DNA from: Pseudoalteromonas sp. DL-6
GTDB taxonomy: Bacteria; Pseudomonadota; Gammaproteobacteria; Enterobacterales; Alteromonadaceae
Assembly: GCF_004328665.1 (NCBI RefSeq)
Contig: NZ_CP019771.1
Location: 496,001-560,000, forward strand
Direction: 5' to 3'
Length of the DNA stretch: 64,000 bases
In this document: positions 62,476-64,000 of the stretch, piece after piece
Layout: each line of letters begins with the position of its first letter
Position numbering within the stretch: position 1 is the stretch's first letter
Notes under the pieces: generated by a model
The model's input: only the letters and a program-made list of their open reading frames with translations
Told to the model about the DNA's origin: nothing
The model's database searches: none
Made by a program: the position numbers and the translations under genes

Positions 62476-63489
62476 CTAATTAACTACATTACTTTTTGCT
62501 ACTTTTAGCATAAGTTCGGCGGTACGGTTTGCATATCCCCACTCATTATCGTACCAAGCATATAATTTAAGCTGGGTATTATTAATCACCATGGTAGAAA
62601 GCGCGTCGATAGTACAACTACGCGGATCGGTTTTATAATCAATAGACACAAGTGGCTTCTCTTCATAACCTAAAATCCCTTTTAATGTGCCCTCTGCAGC
62701 CTGATAAAACCACTCATTTACTTCATCTTGCGTAACACCGTGCTCAAGCTCAAATACACAGTCGGTAATTGATGCATTAGTAAGTGGTACACGAACAGCA
62801 TGGCCATTAAGTTTTCCTTTAAGCTCAGGGAAAATATGTGTAATAGCCGTAGCACTGCCTGTTGTGGTGGGAATTAAACTGGTACCACATGAGCGAGCTC
62901 GACGTAAGTCTTTATGTGGGGCGTCAATAATAGTTTGGGTGTTAGTTATATCGTGAATAGTAGTCATAGAGCCGTGTTTAATACCCACTTTTTCTTGTAG
63001 TACTTTAACAATTGGCGCTAAACAGTTTGTTGTACATGATGCCGCTGTAACAATTTTATGCTCATCAGGATTATATAAATCATCATTTACGCCCATCACT
63101 ACATTTAAAATACCGTCTTCTTTCACCGGTGCAGTCACTACCACACGTTTTACACCTTGAGCTAGGTATTGATTTAATAATTCTGTGGTTTTCATCACAC
63201 CGCTGGCTTCAATGACTACATCGCAATCTGACCAATCAGTATCATCAATGTTTTTATTGTTAGTTACAGCAATGGTGTGTTTACCTACACTAAAGCTGTG
63301 CGCTGATGCTGTTACATTGTGTGCCAAACGCCCATGTACTGAATCAAATTCGAGTAAATGTGCATGCGTTTTAGCATCGCCAGCAACATCATTAATTTTA
63401 ATAAATTCAATTTCAGGCCAATCGAGTGCTGCACGCAATGTTAAGCGCCCCATACGGCCAAAACCATTAATCCCTACTTTAATTGTCAT
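62476..63489 (-). CDS. Glyceraldehyde-3-phosphate dehydrogenase of the arsenate-resistance module
   Basis: 337 residues with the NAD fold [16 protein letters not shown], catalytic Cys152 in [10 protein letters not shown], and the substrate region ([20 protein letters not shown] then [14 protein letters not shown]), all intact. In this setting the enzyme uses arsenate to form 1-arseno-3-phosphoglycerate, the ArsJ substrate. It sits between arsR and arsJ, 22 bases after arsR. It is more likely the resistance paralogue than the housekeeping glycolytic enzyme. Confidence 0.94.
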   Translation of the reverse strand: MTIKVGINGFGRMGRLTLRAALDWPEIEFIKINDVAGDAKTHAHLLEFDSVHGRLAHNVTASAHSFSVGKHTIAVTNNKNIDDTDWSDCDVVIEASGVMKTTELLNQYLAQGVKRVVVTAPVKEDGILNVVMGVNDDLYNPDEHKIVTAASCTTNCLAPIVKVLQEKVGIKHGSMTTIHDITNTQTIIDAPHKDLRRARSCGTSLIPTTTGSATAITHIFPELKGKLNGHAVRVPLTNASITDCVFELEHGVTQDEVNEWFYQAAEGTLKGILGYEEKPLVSIDYKTDPRSCTIDALSTMVINNTQLKLYAWYDNEWGYANRTAELMLKVAKSNVVN

Positions 63490-63511
63490 AATAAATACCT
63501 TTAAAAGTTAA

Positions 63512-63865
63512 TTAACAGCAGTTTGCTGCACGCTCAGGGCGGTTACCCATTGCATTGAGTCGATTTAAATCATCGTTATAAAATTCAATATTAGCGCTAC
63601 GGGTTTGTGCTAGTACATTTTCAGCCCACTCTGGTAGGGCTTTATTAATACTGTAATACACCCATTGATTTTGCTTACGATCGCTCAATAAGCCACATTG
63701 CCTAAGCTGGGCTAAGTGACGAGATACTTTAGGCTGGCTAAGCTCAAGGGCTGCCACAAGCTCGCATACACATAATTCTTGCTCATGGCTAATTAGCAGC
63801 ATGGCTTTTAAGCGCGTATCGTCAGCTAAGCATTTATAAAACTGTAGTGGGTTGAGTTGTTCCAT
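63512..63865 (-). CDS. arsR: ArsR-family metalloregulator (arsenic)
   Basis: 117 residues with the winged helix-turn-helix LSQPKVSRHLAQLRQCGLLS and the metalloid site ELCVCEL (Cys32, Cys34), as in classic ArsR, plus a C-terminal Cys-Cys pair (116-117). It should release DNA on binding As(III) and derepress itself, gapdh and arsJ. I chose the ATG at 63865 with GAGG five bases upstream; an upstream in-frame start adds 15 residues with poor family match. Confidence 0.93.
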   Translation of the reverse strand: MEQLNPLQFYKCLADDTRLKAMLLISHEQELCVCELVAALELSQPKVSRHLAQLRQCGLLSDRKQNQWVYYSINKALPEWAENVLAQTRSANIEFYNDDLNRLNAMGNRPERAANCC

Positions 63866-63909
63866 AGCGTCCTCGTTTGGTTTATGCACATACAATAAAA
63901 CAAAAAGCA

Positions 63910-63933
63910 AATATATGGAATAGTGAATATATG
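63910..63933. promoter_or_regulatory. AATATATG repeats upstream of arsR, candidate ArsR operator
   Basis: AATATATG occurs at 63910-63917 and 63926-63933, 16 bases apart. On the minus strand these read CATATATT next to TTC, similar in style to ArsR/SmtB operators. They lie about 45-70 bases before the arsR ATG. The rest of 63866-64000 is AT-rich with no gene seen. Confidence 0.5.
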
Positions 63934-64000
63934 AAATTTCGAATGTAACTGGATTTATCTATTTTCAATTCATTTATAAACATAGTAGCGAATAAAAAAC

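Noticed and set aside
62476..63489. Housekeeping glycolytic gapA
   Set aside because: Its position between arsR and arsJ with short gaps is the known arsenate module; the catalytic residues alone do not distinguish the two.

Overview
The window looks like chromosomal DNA of a marine gammaproteobacterium, most likely Pseudoalteromonas or a close relative. The reasons are the AT-rich composition, a chitin-degradation locus with repeated AKWWTQG-type CBM5/12 modules, a deseasin-like subtilase, curli genes, a large type VI secretion (T6SS) locus and an arsR-GAPDH-arsJ arsenate module. The genus is inferred from gene style; no search was run. I saw no rRNA, tRNA, insertion sequence, CRISPR array or prophage.

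Layout. 1-1160: 5' end of a cstA-type transporter gene (-) and rraA (+). 1200-8740 (-): a chitin-utilisation unit read as GH18 chitinase, AA10 LPMO, ChiA-type GH18 chitinase. 9005-11512 (-): secreted S8 protease with P-domain and PKD. 12082-15927: curli locus, comprising a very large curlin-repeat protein, csgE, csgF, csgG (+) and a convergent csgD-like regulator (-). 16020-18237: DsrE-like/SGNH pair, a flavodoxin-fold reductase and soxR with a well-formed SoxR promoter between the last two. 18251-22943 (-): class 3 lipase, two paralogous exported proteins and four unrecognised genes, which I read as an effector/immunity annex to the T6SS. 23021-32491 (-): Rhs effector with a kinase-like tip, accessory genes, PAAR, VgrG, Hcp. 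32712-53750 (-): complete T6SS core (clpV, tssG, F, E, tagJ, two tssC-like genes, tssB, tssA, pppA, tagF, tssM, L, K, J, tagH/Fha). 54146-56119 (+): divergent PpkA-type kinase. 56298-58934: small genes including PEGA lipoprotein, DUF1294 protein, AhpD-like protein and its TetR neighbour with twin operators. 59010-61127 (-): chemoreceptor. 61240-63865 (-): arsR, GAPDH, arsJ.

How it works together. The two chitinases and the LPMO are complementary chitin-attacking enzymes carrying shared binding modules; with the protease they form a secreted polymer-degradation block. The curli genes would give a surface amyloid for biofilm on such particles. The T6SS carries all 13 core components plus a PpkA/PppA/Fha/TagF phosphorylation switch and at least one clear polymorphic effector (Rhs) and one probable effector (lipase). 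The most novel candidates are the kinase-like Rhs tip with its GTG-start neighbour, the degenerate ketosynthase-like accessory protein, the lipase with duplicated exported partners, and the roughly 19-repeat curlin without a separate CsgB. Starts were moved inward where a Shine-Dalgarno site or signal peptide favoured it.
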